Below, one piece after another: positions 10,574-21,734 of a stretch of DNA of 64,000 nt. The DNA lies in assembly GCA_009192285.1 (NCBI GenBank), contig WBVU01000004.1, forward strand, positions 1,386,001 to 1,450,000, read 5' to 3'. The number at the start of each line of letters is the position of its first letter. Position 1 is the first letter of the stretch. Origin of the DNA: Morchella semilibera (taxonomy: Eukaryota; Ascomycota; Pezizomycetes; Pezizales; Morchellaceae). Under the pieces are notes generated by a model, which worked only from the letters and a program-made list of their open reading frames with translations, was not told where the DNA came from and made no database searches. The translations under genes were made by a program, and so were the position numbers.

Positions 10574-11470
10574 ATGTCGGATAATGACTCCAAGCGTTTG
10601 ACCCGTTTCAGTGCAGGCGATGTAGTAACTGTACGTGAGATACATCCATCGCCCACATGTTAGTTTGACTATATATATATCAATACTTATCATTTTTGAT
10701 AGATATCATCGCTCTTTAATTCAATTGCCCGAGAGAATTGTGATACCGAGTTGTGCCCCGCTCACCAGAGAAGGGGCATTCTTTCTACTCTGTACTGCTC
10801 GTTTAGCTTAGCCTAGCAGGCTCAAGACTACATATGGAGACTATGTTCAGTTACCATTGCACTTCTATATCTCAAATAGTCAACTGGGCCTTGAAGCACA
10901 TCAACGGTATGTGGTCATTCTCATCAAATGACTTTTCTTCGGATCATTTACCTACTATGCGCCCCGTATATTTCCCCCGAAAGATCCACCAGAAAGGCGC
11001 GCCTCTTACTATGTACTTGCTGGGGCTCCATCGATTGCATGATACGTCAAATACAATCTTTACGGTCCATATGAAGGTAGAAGGAATGATAATGCATTAT
11101 TCAAAAGAGAAAGTGGTTTGATACTAGAGCGTTGCCGGAAATTCGCTCTGGCTTCTGCATATTTGACGGCCCAGTATATTCTTTAGATCCGGCCCTTGTT
11201 TCACCTTATTCACATTTGACTTATGCTCTTACAGGCGATCAGAAATGGTTTAATAGGAATATGTCAGCGCCTTGTCGCGAGGTAGTGAGGTGGGGTTTCA
11301 CGGATGTGTTATATAAGACTTTGGATATTTCTAGATTTTAAAGCTGGTCAAAAGATATTTGGTTCATCTATTGGTACCAAATATAAAGCAGCTATCTTGT
11401 TGACGAATATACTACACACCTGTATACATGGCCCGGAAAGTTCTTTTTATTTTGATATGGGCTCAGGCTT
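10574..11470 (+). mobile_element. Decayed PIF/Harbinger-like DDE transposase (DDE_Tnp_4 type)
   Basis: Conserved pieces of a fungal DDE_Tnp_4-type transposase occur in the correct order in different plus-strand frames. They are MSDNDSKRLTRFSAGDV (from 10574), LPERIVIPS (about 10723), CTSISQIVNWALKHINGMW (about 10860), NDFSSDHLP (about 10930), RKIHQKGAPL (about 10980), then PALVSPYSHLTYALTGDQKW, FNRNMSAPCREVVRWGFTDV and, in a shifted frame, FLDFKAGQKIF, AAILLTNILHTCIHGPESS and YFDMG. The REVVRWGF motif and the FKAGQK...LLTNxHTC tail are typical of this family. Stop codons and frame changes break it, and the central part expected to hold the second catalytic Asp is missing or deleted. It is therefore an inactive relic. 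I could not identify terminal inverted repeats. The family call is from remembered motifs, not a search. Confidence 0.75.
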
Positions 11471-11759
11471 GTGATGAGCGAAGGGGCGGTGGAGACTTCG
11501 CTAAAGCCTAGTAACGCCCGGCGTGGGAACACTTGTCTTTTGTCCAACTAGGGATGCGCCAGCGTCTATATGATCGTAGACAAAAGCTGGCACATGGCAC
11601 ATTGACACTGTAATCGATAAGCCCGAGTATTTAGATTTAAAATCTTATACTCTATTGAATGAGGGGATGCATCACCGGCTCGCCCAGCTACATGGGAAAA
11701 TAGAAAGACGATCTTGATGGGTGTTCAACATATGGAATATAACACAAAAGATCAATTTA
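11471..11759. other. Sequence downstream of the transposase relic
   Basis: About 290 bp with no recognisable gene or repeat. The 3' terminus of the transposon may lie here but no inverted repeat partner was found by eye. Confidence 0.35.
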
Positions 11760-12002
11760 TCATATCACATCATTAGCTGGATTAAATATTTCACCCAGGA
11801 TAAACGTGTAGGGTTTTGTCACCCATTGTTGTAGATGAACGTCCAGTTCATTGAGTGTTGAGAAATTCTGTATGGAAATGTTCCCATTCGATTTATTTAC
11901 ATGGCTCCCAACGAAATGAACCAAAAGGTCCCCTTCCACCACTGGTTTATGCGGGTAATGTGCTTCTTGATGTATTGGCTTCCGTGATAACTTCAATTCC
12001 AA
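11760..12002 (-). pseudogene. Isolated 80-codon open frame, possibly a glycosyltransferase-34-like fragment
   Basis: A minus-strand frame of 80 codons ends at 11760 and contains PVVEGDLLVHFVGSHV. This resembles the GDxxVHFAG signature near the C-terminus of GMA12/MNN10-type (GT34) glycosyltransferases. The rest of such a domain is not seen upstream, where a 13-nt C run (12045-12057) interrupts. The composition is protein-like, but it may be chance. I keep it as a possible gene fragment only. Confidence 0.22.
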
Positions 12003-12351
12003 CTCTATCTATACATATTGACTCCAGCCTGTCAATCAGTGCATCCCCCCCCCCCCCAAGATGAAGCTCTCTAAAAGTACAGGGGTGGCGATACCACGGT
12101 TGTTGTGCCTGTGTCGTTGCCCATATCCCCAGGGGTCACAACGCATCACTCGCACACTCCCCCGCCGGCCACAGCCAACAAATTCCAAGCGCCAACATTC
12201 ATCCCGTCCGCCCCCAGAATTTCCCCGCCAAAAACCTACATACAAATCCACCAAGCCCCAGGCGAGCGAGGGGGCTTGGTAACACGCACTGTCGGCGAAT
12301 ATTTAAGACTTAAATTTTTGGTATCGATCTTGGCAATATCTACCCTCTTGC

Positions 12352-12359
12352 TATATAAA
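12352..12359 (+). promoter_or_regulatory. TATA-box-like element TATATAAA before a CT-rich tract
   Basis: TATATAAA is followed within 10-30 bp by a strongly pyrimidine-rich stretch (CCCCTCCTTTCCCCCCTCTC). TATA plus a CT-rich initiator region is typical of strongly expressed fungal genes. No convincing coding sequence follows, only the pyrimidine tract and hairpin array, so this may be a promoter for a non-coding transcript, a remnant, or chance. Confidence 0.35.
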
Positions 12360-12511
12360 CCCCTCCTTTCCCCCCTCTCTCTGACTTTTTTTCCTTCCCC
12401 AACGAACTCGACACTCTTGCCCAAGGCGGAGGGTAGAGCGGGTGCTTGGTCTTCTGTGGCCAGGCACCCAAATGCTCCTCTCCAACTTCTGGCCTTGCCC
12501 CACTGCGGCTT

Positions 12512-12872
12512 GCTTCCCCCCCTCCTCCCCTCCCCTCTCTCTCCCTCTTGCTTCCCTTCCCTCTCCCTCCCTCTCCCTCCCTCTCCCTCCCTCTCCCTCC
12601 CTCTTGCTTGCCTTCCCTCTCCCTCCCTCTCTCCCCCTCTTGCTTGCCTTCCCTCTCTCTCTCTCCCTCTTGCTTGCCTTCCCTCCTCTCTCTCTCCCTC
12701 TTGCTTGCCTTCCCTCTCTCTCCCTCTCTCTCCTCTCTCTCCTCTCTCCCTCCCTCTCCTCTCTCCCTCCCTCTCCCTCCCTCACTCTCCCTCACTCTCC
12801 CTCACTCTCCCTCACTCTCCCTCACTCTCCCTCTCCCTCCCTCACTCACTCTCCCTCTCTCCCTCTCTCTCC
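12512..12872. repeat. Pyrimidine (CTCCCT/CTCT) low-complexity tract, about 360 bp
   Basis: The plus strand is nearly all C and T, built from CTCCCT, CTCT and CTCACT units, interrupted by a recurring CTTGCTTGCCTTCCCT motif about five times between 12540 and 12720. The long Leu/Ser/Pro frames on the plus strand and Arg/Glu/Gly frames on the minus strand are by-products. Such homopurine-homopyrimidine mirror-like tracts can form triplex (H-DNA) structures. Confidence 0.85.
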
Positions 12873-12916
12873 TGGGTTTTTTGGCCCCCTTAGGGGGGTC
12901 TTTTTTTCCCTCGCTG

Positions 12917-13205
12917 GCCCTCTCCCTCCCAATAAATTGGGAGGGAGGGGGCTTTTTTGCGTTAGGTGCATCTTTGCCCTCTCCCTCCCAATTTATTGGG
13001 TGGGAGGGGGCTTTTTTGCGTTAGGTGCATCTTTGCCCTCTCCCTCCCAATTTATTGGGTGGGAGAGGGCTTTTTTGCGTTAGGACTACTTGCCCTCTCC
13101 CTCCCAATTTATTGGGTGGGAGAGGGCTTTTTTGCGTTAGGACTACTTGCCCTCTCCCTCCCAATTTATTGGGGGGGAGGGGGCTTTTTTGCGTTAGGAC
13201 TACTT
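12917..13205. repeat. Five tandem 57-59 bp units, each a strong hairpin followed by T6
   Basis: Units begin with GCCCTCTCCCTCCCAAT at 12917, 12976, 13035, 13092 and 13149. In each, GCCCTCTCCC-TCCCAAT pairs with ATTGGG-TGGGAGAGGGC (minor variants) across a very short loop, and the hairpin is followed directly by CTTTTTTGCGTTAGG and a spacer (TGCATCTTT or ACTACTT). Periods are 59, 59, 57 and 57 bp. A degenerate relative (GGCCCCCTTAGGGGGGTC followed by T7) precedes the array at about 12883-12908. The layout looks like repeated intrinsic terminators, although this is fungal DNA. Confidence 0.9.
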
Positions 13206-16180
13206 GCCTCTCTCTCCAAAGGGGGGGGGCAGGGTACGGTGTCTCTATCAGTCTCTGGGCGCTGTCCGAGGGACTGGAAGAGATCGCACCAGTTCCTCAC
13301 GTCTCTAGTTGTTTGTGTTTGTGCCTCCTCCTCCTTCTCCTCCTCCTCATGGCGAGGGTGAAGGTCTCGGCATCTCGCCTGAGATTTTGTGCTTCCTCTG
13401 TATTAGTAGTAAGTCTTCTTTCCCCTCCGTTTTCTTTTCTACTCCCTGGGCCGGTAAGAATCCAATTGATTATTGGGATTGACGGATCGAGTCCCCTCCC
13501 CCTTTCCATATACTTAAGCTTCCTCGTAGTAGCTCCTTCCACTCGAGCTCCAAGCCCCTAGCCTGAGTATATCCCGCCCCTGTAGTCATTAGCTTAGATG
13601 AGAAAGCAAAGCAGTAACAAACAAGTAACGAATTATATTGAGTATGTAGAAGCCCGCTCCCAAAGCCCCCTAAACTACGCTCGCAACCCTCCATATCCGC
13701 GCCTTGTAACAGATAGTCACAATGTACAAACCGGGTTATCAGGCATGACGAACACCTCCCAAGGTATCTATATACTTATCTATGCCTCTCCACGAGTCAC
13801 TAGCTTGCTATCATTAGCTAGGTAGACATAGGCTCAATCCCATATGTCAATGATCGAAATGCAAGAAATCTTGCGGTGTGGATATGTTACGGGCTCGACC
13901 CCATTCCTAATGATACAATCGCACAGAAATAGATACGTTCTCGCAGAGTATCATAACTCTTTTCCCTTATGCGGGCCAAGGTGTGTGAGCGATGGAGGTG
14001 GGTTTGTGCGGGCCTATTTGAGGGTATAAACGTAGGTACGTCTACCCCTTGTAGTTGCAGGAGACAAGACAACGTCAAGCCAAAAACATCGTAGCATAGT
14101 ACTACTACCATGAGATGGACCTTTCCCTATTACTAGCGCCCAGGGGGAAGGGCCTTCGCCGAATCCATGACCATAACTCATGAACACCTTCTCGCTACGG
14201 GGGAACGTCCGCAACAACCCCGAGTTTGACTCGGGCTGTTGGTGCTGACCTATGCTATGCTCACGATCAATTGGCCTATATATGACCGTACTATGCTTAA
14301 TTCTCCTATGGGAGCTCGTACGGGGCTTAAGGGTAGCTGTGATATGACATTCCTCCGACTCCAAAGCTTCTTCCCCATGATCATGATATTTCCGGATCCA
14401 GTCACATCCCCAGAACCAAACCCTCAGACCGTCCTAGTCATCGCCAGAACGTTCACCGGCCCCGTCTAAGTCATCGCCATCTATCAAGTGACATCCTTTA
14501 GATGGCTCGATATCACCTCTTAGACGAGGAACCCGAAGGGGCTACGAAGACCCGGACCATATATGAACCGCATGCACCAGCTAGCAATGATGGAATGAAC
14601 ATCTCACAACCCGACATTGCCCCTCCAGGTGACCAAGACGTACGCGGTAACAGCCAGGAGCCCTCCGGGACTTCCAGGCACCAGCTAACATGCTACATAG
14701 CCTTACACTCGGCCCGAGATCTTGATCAGGTCGACACCACCCCCCCCCCCCCCAGGGTGGTATTTGTCATTCAACGTACGTACCTGGGCTGGGTTTATCT
14801 CGTCAACCCCAGTTAGTCCCGAGACACCTGCACTGCCAGCCCAGGCTGTGGGTGAGGCCTCATGCATCGCCGGGGCGAAAGCTACGCCTCTATCATCCTA
14901 GCCACAATTTCTTTTGGTCCACATGGGTGTATAGACGGAAAGGGACCGCTTCAATGTAATATATAGCAGCTTACTACCTATGTAGCCCTAGCCGCATAAG
15001 CACAGGGCTAGGAGTCTCGCTCATGAGAGCTGCATGGAGGTGCTCATCATGATAGTGGGTATGAAGTACTGTCGAACAAGTAGACTATATGCGATTCTCT
15101 TCATGATACTGCATAATACACATGACTCTCTATCTGACAGGAAAGTACGGCCCAGATATATAACATGGGCCTACGTTCTAGCGATTAGTCTCAAGCACGG
15201 GGGAACAGATCAACAAACATATACCCATTTACCCAAGTTTATATGTATAGTGATTTGTATACATGTGCGACTTATCAAGTTAGCACTTACTCACACAAAA
15301 CTACACACAAGCTGGCAGAAGAACCACGCAACATTCATCTCGGCTCCCTAAAAACCTGAGCTCATGACTCCTCCTCTTATAACTCAGCTAGATAACCAGT
15401 CCCTTCGTCTTCCTCCAGGTTCCAGGATCACTTATAAGTAATGTCAACTAAACCAGTCCAAAAATAGCATATTTACTAATTAAACTTTCCGATTAGAGCA
15501 CGAGACTACAGCTAGCATGCACGCTACAGCTTGGTTCACAGTGCTATTAATTAAATATTAGTATTTCACAAATGGATACCTAGAGGAGTAGGTCAACCGA
15601 CTATCAGAATCGAAGTCTCGACGATTAGTACTTACTTTGTGGTATGGATGGATGTATACGCATCTGACCACAAGAGACAAGACGTGTGGAATGACGCAAT
15701 ATCGGATAGATACACACTCCTAGATACATGTACCTACATCTAATCATTGGTGGGGCTATGCTCAGATAAGGACCCACAAAGCTTTGTTTTCACCGGTGAA
15801 GCGGATGTCGATAAACCGGTAGAAGCACAATCACAACACTTTACTGCAGCACATTACCTGTAACTCCCCCCTCCGTCAAAGTCAAAAGAAATCCCGGGAT
15901 TCAAGGGGGGCCTTAACCTCGTGGTATCAATGTCACCCAAATCTACGCTTACTGAGCACTTCTCATCATCCATCGCATGATTGCAATCTAATCTAATCAA
16001 AAACTCAAAGCGGAAAACCCAAAATCAATCAACAGTTTATCGGTATTGTATTCATTCGCCGTGCCCATCACCCTTAAAATCAAAGTGCATAAAATTCCCA
16101 TCCCTAATAAAAGAAAACGAAACCCTCACTGAACGGGGAAAATTCCCCAAAAGAAAAAAGAAACAAAAGGCCCATCTCAT
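13206..16180. other. Gene-free region, about 3 kb
   Basis: No gene or recognisable element. Open frames up to about 115 codons occur but have no motif or splice support. A 14-nt C run lies at 14740-14753 and a TACATGTA palindrome at 15725-15732. Confidence 0.5.
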
Positions 16181-16587
16181 TTACTGGGTTGTAACTACAC
16201 TATCCTGCTCGATGTTCTCGACATGGGGCGAGCTCTCCAAGGCCCTGATGCCCGGCCCATCCGGGATGCATGCGCTAAGGTATGTTAGATAAAATACAAT
16301 GGCCAATAGATCGATGATGAAGTTACACACCTGAATCCCCTGATGAGGGTGTATTCATGTTCAATGGAGCCACCCTTCGCTATGATATCATCCTTTGCCT
16401 TTTGTATCTCGGAATCGGTGGTTTCGGGCTTGAAAGTGACCTGCAGTGCACATCGACGACATCGGTTAGCTAGTTGTACCACAACTGTGAGGAGCATCGC
16501 AACAAAAAAAAAGAAGGGGGGGGGGGGGTTGTTGTCGCTGCTGCGGGGTAGCTAGTAGCTGCGTCAACTTACAATGTAGGTCTTCAT
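16181..16587 (-). CDS. PBI2: Proteinase B inhibitor Pbi2/I9-type, 72 aa
   Basis: Three exons: 16587-16573 (only five codons, MKTYI), 16440-16331 and 16274-16181, with GTAAGT and GTGTGT donors and CAG and TAG acceptors. They give 72 residues, the usual size of fungal proteinase B inhibitor 2. The chain reads VTFKPETTDSEIQKAKDDI, then IAKGGSIEHEYTLIRGFSAC, then LESSPHVENIEQDSVVTTQ. This is the inhibitor I9 (subtilisin propeptide-like) fold: a beta strand, the E-I-Q-K helix, the GG-x-I-x-H-E-Y turn and the C-terminal VENIEQDSVV strand that blocks the protease active site. In yeast Pbi2 acts on vacuolar proteinase B and aids vacuole fusion. No signal peptide is present, as expected for a cytosolic protein. 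The first intron carries a 13-nt G run (16516-16528). Confidence 0.88.
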
Positions 16588-19045
16588 TTTGAGTTTGGTT
16601 TTTGGTTCGAGGTTAACTTGCGATGGTGGTGATATTGCTTGATTGATTCCGTCGATTTATGGCTGATGGAGAAGGAAGGAGAGAGGCAGCGTAGATATGG
16701 GGGGACCAGTGGGTTTATATCTGTTGTTGTTGTTGCTAGCTCACTCTATCTGGTCTGAGGCTTTGGCGGGGTAGTGAAGCTCCGTGCGCGCAGCGAGGGC
16801 GCTGGTGACGTAGATATCAATCCAATCGGGCCGGGTCCACCACGCCTTGGAAAGGAACTGTGGTGCAATGCATGTCCCCCCACCCCTCCCTCCCCCCCCC
16901 CCTCCCACCACAGCCCCGCCCCATGACTTGCTGCAAGGGCCTACGCAGCTAATATTGGTGATAGATATGGCTTTGAAGATATCTAATCTAGCTACTTTAC
17001 AGGGAAATGGATTAGATGTGCACTCCGAGTGTAACCGCACATCAAATGGGTTTCAGCTCTGCTTGGTCAGGATTCTGGACGATTTTAAGCGCTTGTGGAA
17101 TCACGACTCAGTCTCGGCGAGACACCACGCATTGGAATCAGGGCGTATGCGTGGGAATTCGGATTCGGATTCGGGGAGATTATTGTGGTGGATGCCAGTG
17201 AGTTGAAATGGTCATGTGCTATCACTCGGGCACTGCTAGATCAATGAGAGCGAGTCTCTACTATTACATATCTTGGCTCTTTATTTTGGGTGGTCACGAT
17301 ACGGAGAGCAAACCACTCATACTAGATCCCGATTTCGACAAACCTAACCCTAAAGGCAGCTCGATGAGGGCATTCGATATCCCTGCTTACCAAGATCTCT
17401 AGCAGATTTTCGAAGGTCCGCATTGGTGGATCTGCAATGGCAAAGTCAGTTAGGCACCGAACATTTGGGGCACTGTGCGTACATGTATGTATGTAGGTAC
17501 AAGCCCATCCTAGCCGGAAAGAACTGCAGACATTATGCTTTGCAAACTTGTTTGCGGCAGTTCTGGCCAGCTCCCCAACCCTCAAGGGCAGACAGTGCTT
17601 CTGGACCCCGAGACATCTAGGCACACATTTTTAGCCATGGAAGAGAATGGACAGCAGGTATAAGCAAATGGCAGAGAGAGGGAGCTCTCACCACCCTTCG
17701 GCATTCAGGACGAACCTGAGGAATACAAGTGAAGGTGACTCGTACTACCTGTTCCGTTCTTCCCTTAATAGCTGGGCAGGGAGGGAATGTGATGTGGGTG
17801 ATAGAGTCAGAGGGTTTCTGACTTTTATCCCCTGAATGCACATGCAGCTTGTATGTACAAAAAGTGCTACCACGGATACAGCCATCCGAAATACCACCCC
17901 ACTCGATCCTAGGCTACATGTAGCATCTACTAATGCTCAATCGCTTGAAACCGATACTCAATGGGTACATAACCCTAACCATGCCCCCCCCCCCCCCCCC
18001 AAAGCAGTGGATTTATATAGAGGGCAATACATAACATTTGGTACACCATGCCATTGATTCTCTGCAGTCAGAAGCCAGTCCAGTAGTCTAGAAGCCACTT
18101 TTTACCACCATAGATGTATTCCCCGTGAAGCCCCAGTAAAGCGACCTCTTGCCATAAGAAACTCAAAAATCATACCTAGTCTCCCATCATAAGCTGTTCT
18201 CCCATTTCATACAACGACCTTGACTCCGGGAGATAGACGCATTCGTATCCGTTCCGGTGATTGGGAAGTCACCATTTGGGTTAACTTGCCTCAGTTGATA
18301 ACCCTTTGCTCCGATTGTGCACACTACGTCCAGTAGATGAAGCGGTACATAGAGCTGAGACCAAAAGCCCCCAAGGCCTACCCACCACCACCCCCATGAG
18401 AGAAGGGCCAGCAGCCCCCTCTCCCCGTGCACCGTCCACCAAGCCCAACATCCGCTCACCCCACGATATGCAGTCCGACGCATGCACCGATGCATGGCCG
18501 GTGGTGTGCATACGACGATCATTAACGCACCCACCAGCAGACCCTGCATGTATGCATACCAATACCACGCTGGGACGGGCCTGTGCCTGGTTTCTAGAAC
18601 TGTAGGGAAAACTATCATTGACCCCAATCCCCAACCAGCTGTTGGGATGCTCCATCATGTTAACCTCCAGCAACGCAACACCCTCTTATGTGGAATTAGT
18701 AAAGAAACATCATCCAGCAATTGCTATTGAGCCCACTCCCAGACCAGGGCCGAAGTATAGTGGGGCCCTCTATACACAGGCACCTCTAGGGGAAGCGTTA
18801 ATCTTACACTGGAGCACAAGAGCATGCGTTCACAAAACGCACACACACCAAGCACCACAATTTACTTCAGTTAACTCCGTGCCATAAAAAAGATCATTAG
18901 CTATACACTACGATACCTAACTCAGCTCAAACAAACCAAACCATTAACACCCCAGTCCGGCCCGGTTCCAGTCCCACCACGAGCCAGGGAACCAGCGCTC
19001 CAAACGCCAAAAACCCAATCCTCACCCACCCAACCCATTCCATCA
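16588..19045. other. Intergenic region, about 2.5 kb
   Basis: The first few hundred bp should contain the PBI2 promoter. A mixed C-rich tract (about 16877-16912) and a 17-nt C run (17984-18000) are present, with a TACATGTA at 17925-17932. Open frames are short and unrecognised. Confidence 0.5.
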
Positions 19046-20439
19046 TCAGACATCGTCATGATGCGGGCTCAACCCTTCCATGCCCGGCCCCCCGAAATCG
19101 CCGATTCCGACACCCTTGAGCTTCAGGTACACATCCGTGCCCCACCCGAACGCACTCTGCACCTTCAAGCTCCCACCAAAATACTCCGCATACGCCCTAC
19201 TCAGCGGGAGACCATATCCCAGCCCTGCAATACTGCTCCCCTCAGCCGATCCCACAACCTCATTGAACCTCCCAAGCGCATCCTCACGAGACGGGTCCCT
19301 CGAGCCGCCGCCACCAGCGACACTCCGCTCCTGATTAAACGTCGAGAACGAATAGCTCCATATCTGACCGATATCTCCGGTGCGATCCCGCCGCCCTGGT
19401 CGCGGATGCGGATAGTGATGCCCGCTGACTCTGGCGCCGCTGCAATTGTAACCACAATTGGCACCGTGGACCCGGCCTCTACTGTCGCGCGGAACGAGTT
19501 CTTGAGGAGCTCCGTGATGATGTACTCCAGATGCACGGGTATATACGGGAAGCGGACCTCCGGGTCGCCATCGATCCGGAGCTGCGGCCGCACGCCGTAC
19601 CGCAGCTCACAAATGTCGCCGACGAAGGCCGCGCAGCTCTCGATTATGTTTGCGGGTTGGAGGGCGGTGTCGATCGTACCGATGTATGTATCGCTTGAGC
19701 CGTCATAATCGATCGGGGAGTTATTCGTGATACTACTCGTCGTCGATGCCAGGTGTAGTGCAATATGCTGTTCAGCCATGAGCCGTGTGCCGATACGGGC
19801 ACGAAGGTGGTGGTCCAGAAATTTTGTGGCCTCCTCGGAAGATATGTAGCGTCTGCACTCCAGGAAACCACGGGCGAGGGTAGGGATTGTGTTTGCGTGG
19901 ACCTTGACAATGTCGATGAGCATCTCCGTGAAGGCGACCTCCTCGGCGAGCGTGTTTGGATGCGAGATGGGGAAGGACTGCACTGTGCGGAGCGACTGCT
20001 GGTAGTTTTCGTAGATGCTGGACACATGAGGGTTCGAGACGATGATGAAGGGGAGATTGCGTAGGGCCACGATACGTCGGCAGAGGCGTATGGGCAAGAA
20101 TTCGCGGGTGAATCTGGCGGAGGCTAGGAGTGCCTGGGGGGAGAGAGGTGGGCGGCCGAAGCTAACAAGGGGTTAGAATAGGGTCTTTCCCAAGGTATAG
20201 AGAAAGAATACATACCGGACGAGATCCCGCAGCGTCAATGGCTTCAACGGGTTCGTGGCCAGTCTGGCAATCTCATCATTGGAGGCAGTGTATCCATCTG
20301 GAGCAGCGACCTGAGTCGCTGACAGCAGCCGTCGGGACGACGACGGCGACAATGACGACAACGACGACCAAGATGATGGAGAGAGATATGGAAGGGAACG
20401 ATGACGAAGTAACAGCAGTCTTGATCTCGCCAGATTCAT
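19046..20439 (-). CDS. Mitochondrial pyruvate/branched-chain dehydrogenase kinase family protein (one frameshift)
   Basis: Exon 1 (20439-20216) starts [20 protein letters not shown], an Arg/Leu/Ser-rich mitochondrial presequence, and reaches [11 protein letters not shown] 54-nt intron (GTATGT...GTTAG) is followed by exon 2 from 20161, [18 protein letters not shown]. Family motifs appear in order: [16 protein letters not shown], the N-box [14 protein letters not shown], the G1 box DQGGGI, then [20 protein letters not shown], and the G2 lid [20 protein letters not shown], ending at TGA 19046. The frame breaks once between GGGIAPE and IGQIWSYSF (about 19375-19376): one missing base would restore the conserved DIGQIWSY. 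Length would be about 446 residues. These GHKL-fold kinases inactivate PDH or BCKDH E1-alpha by serine phosphorylation in the matrix. I cannot separate Pkp1-like from Pkp2-like by eye. Confidence 0.87.
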
Positions 20440-21318
20440 GTCCAGACGGTGTGGAAAGAGGGGGGGTGGTGGTGAGGGGGAGGGGGTGGTGGGGTGGGGT
20501 GGTTAATTAGAGAGTGTAGGTGGGTGATAGAGAGGTCGTGGTGGTGATGGTGGAGTGGAGGTGGAGGTGGCCGTGGAGGTGTTGAAGTTTCCATCAATTA
20601 TGGGTGAATTCCCCGACGACCCGAGGTAACTTTTATTTGACTTTTGCATGTATGACGGGGTAGGCAGGGTTCATGGTGCCGATCACAGTCTGGCACTCGC
20701 CAACTTTCGAATAAAGATATCTTGAAGCGGTACCGCCAATTGATACTGATACTGCTCGATGCAGGGTATAAAGCATTCAGTAAATAACCACAATATACAT
20801 GCAGTACCCTATTAATTGCAGTAAAGGAAAGGATAGCAGCATACATGTACTACTACTGCTACTACATGTATATACCAATCATTGGCACTACACCAAACGA
20901 CATCCCATCCCATCCCGAGTTTACCGCTGCAGTGCATGTAGCTTCATTAATATCTCTTAGTATCATAGTAATGTACATGTACAAAGTATCTACCCGGTAC
21001 TAATAATTGTATTTAAAATCCATAAATCATAAACCCTACATGCCCCCATATGACACCAACCTCAATTTAACTATAAACACCCATGACACCCGCCCCCGTA
21101 CAAGTACATACAATACCCCATCATCAACCCCCTCTTCTTTCTCCCAGCCAGACAAACCTAGTTTCGTAAATGCTTCTTTACGCAGTCACGCGTTCTCAAA
21201 AAAAACTCCGCATCAAATTAACCACCCCTCGACAGGCTCACACCTACAATGCTGGTAGGGTCGAGGATCAAAAGCCCGCAAAGGACTTGGAAGAGGTAAT
21301 AAGAGAGAAAGGGTAAAA

Positions 21319-21349
<31 letters not shown>

Positions 21350-21734
21350 GAAAAAAAAAAAAGAAGTAAAAGGAACCCCTAAACTCAACAAAGAAAGAAA
21401 AAGGAAAAGAAGAAAAAAAATATAAAAACGCTACAGTACAGTTAGAATAATATATGTAGTTATCATCCTTAATCTAACTCTCCCCCTACTACTACAATAG
21501 CGACCACCCCAGCCTACCACCACCACCACCGCCACAACACAAGAATGCTCAAGTGTAAAATACATTCTACACCTGTCTGCTCACATTTCCCCCTTATAAA
21601 AATGACTAGTTATGTAAGGAGCTAATGCGACTAAATAATGATATCCCTTTTATCCCCCTTGGCCCTCAAACCACCGCAATTATGTTATAAATTTTTTTTT
21701 TTCCCTTCATGTCCATCCTCTTTTCCCATGTGCC
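20440..21734. other. Intergenic region, about 1.3 kb
   Basis: This holds the promoter of the kinase gene (rich in GTGG repeats, 20460-20580) and the 3' flank of the RBM26/27-type gene. It contains three TACATGTA palindromes (20842-20849, 20863-20870, 20974-20981). No gene seen. Confidence 0.5.
21315..21374. repeat. A-rich low-complexity tract
   Basis: About 60 bp almost entirely A on the plus strand, broken by single G or GT. It lies about 360 bp past the stop of the minus-strand RBM26/27-type gene. Confidence 0.75.

Noticed and set aside
10574-11470. RIP as the cause of transposase decay
   Set aside because: Frame changes and deletion are evident but I do not see the dense C-to-T/TpA pattern expected of strong RIP; not claimed.
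12917-13205. CRISPR-like array of regularly spaced repeats
   Set aside because: Whole 57-59 bp units repeat without unique spacers, and the host is a eukaryote; it is a minisatellite.
12105-13561. Long overlapping Leu/Ser/Pro frames (plus) and Arg/Glu/Gly frames (minus)
   Set aside because: They are produced by the CTCCCT tract and the tandem hairpin units; composition is purely repeat-driven and no domain is present.
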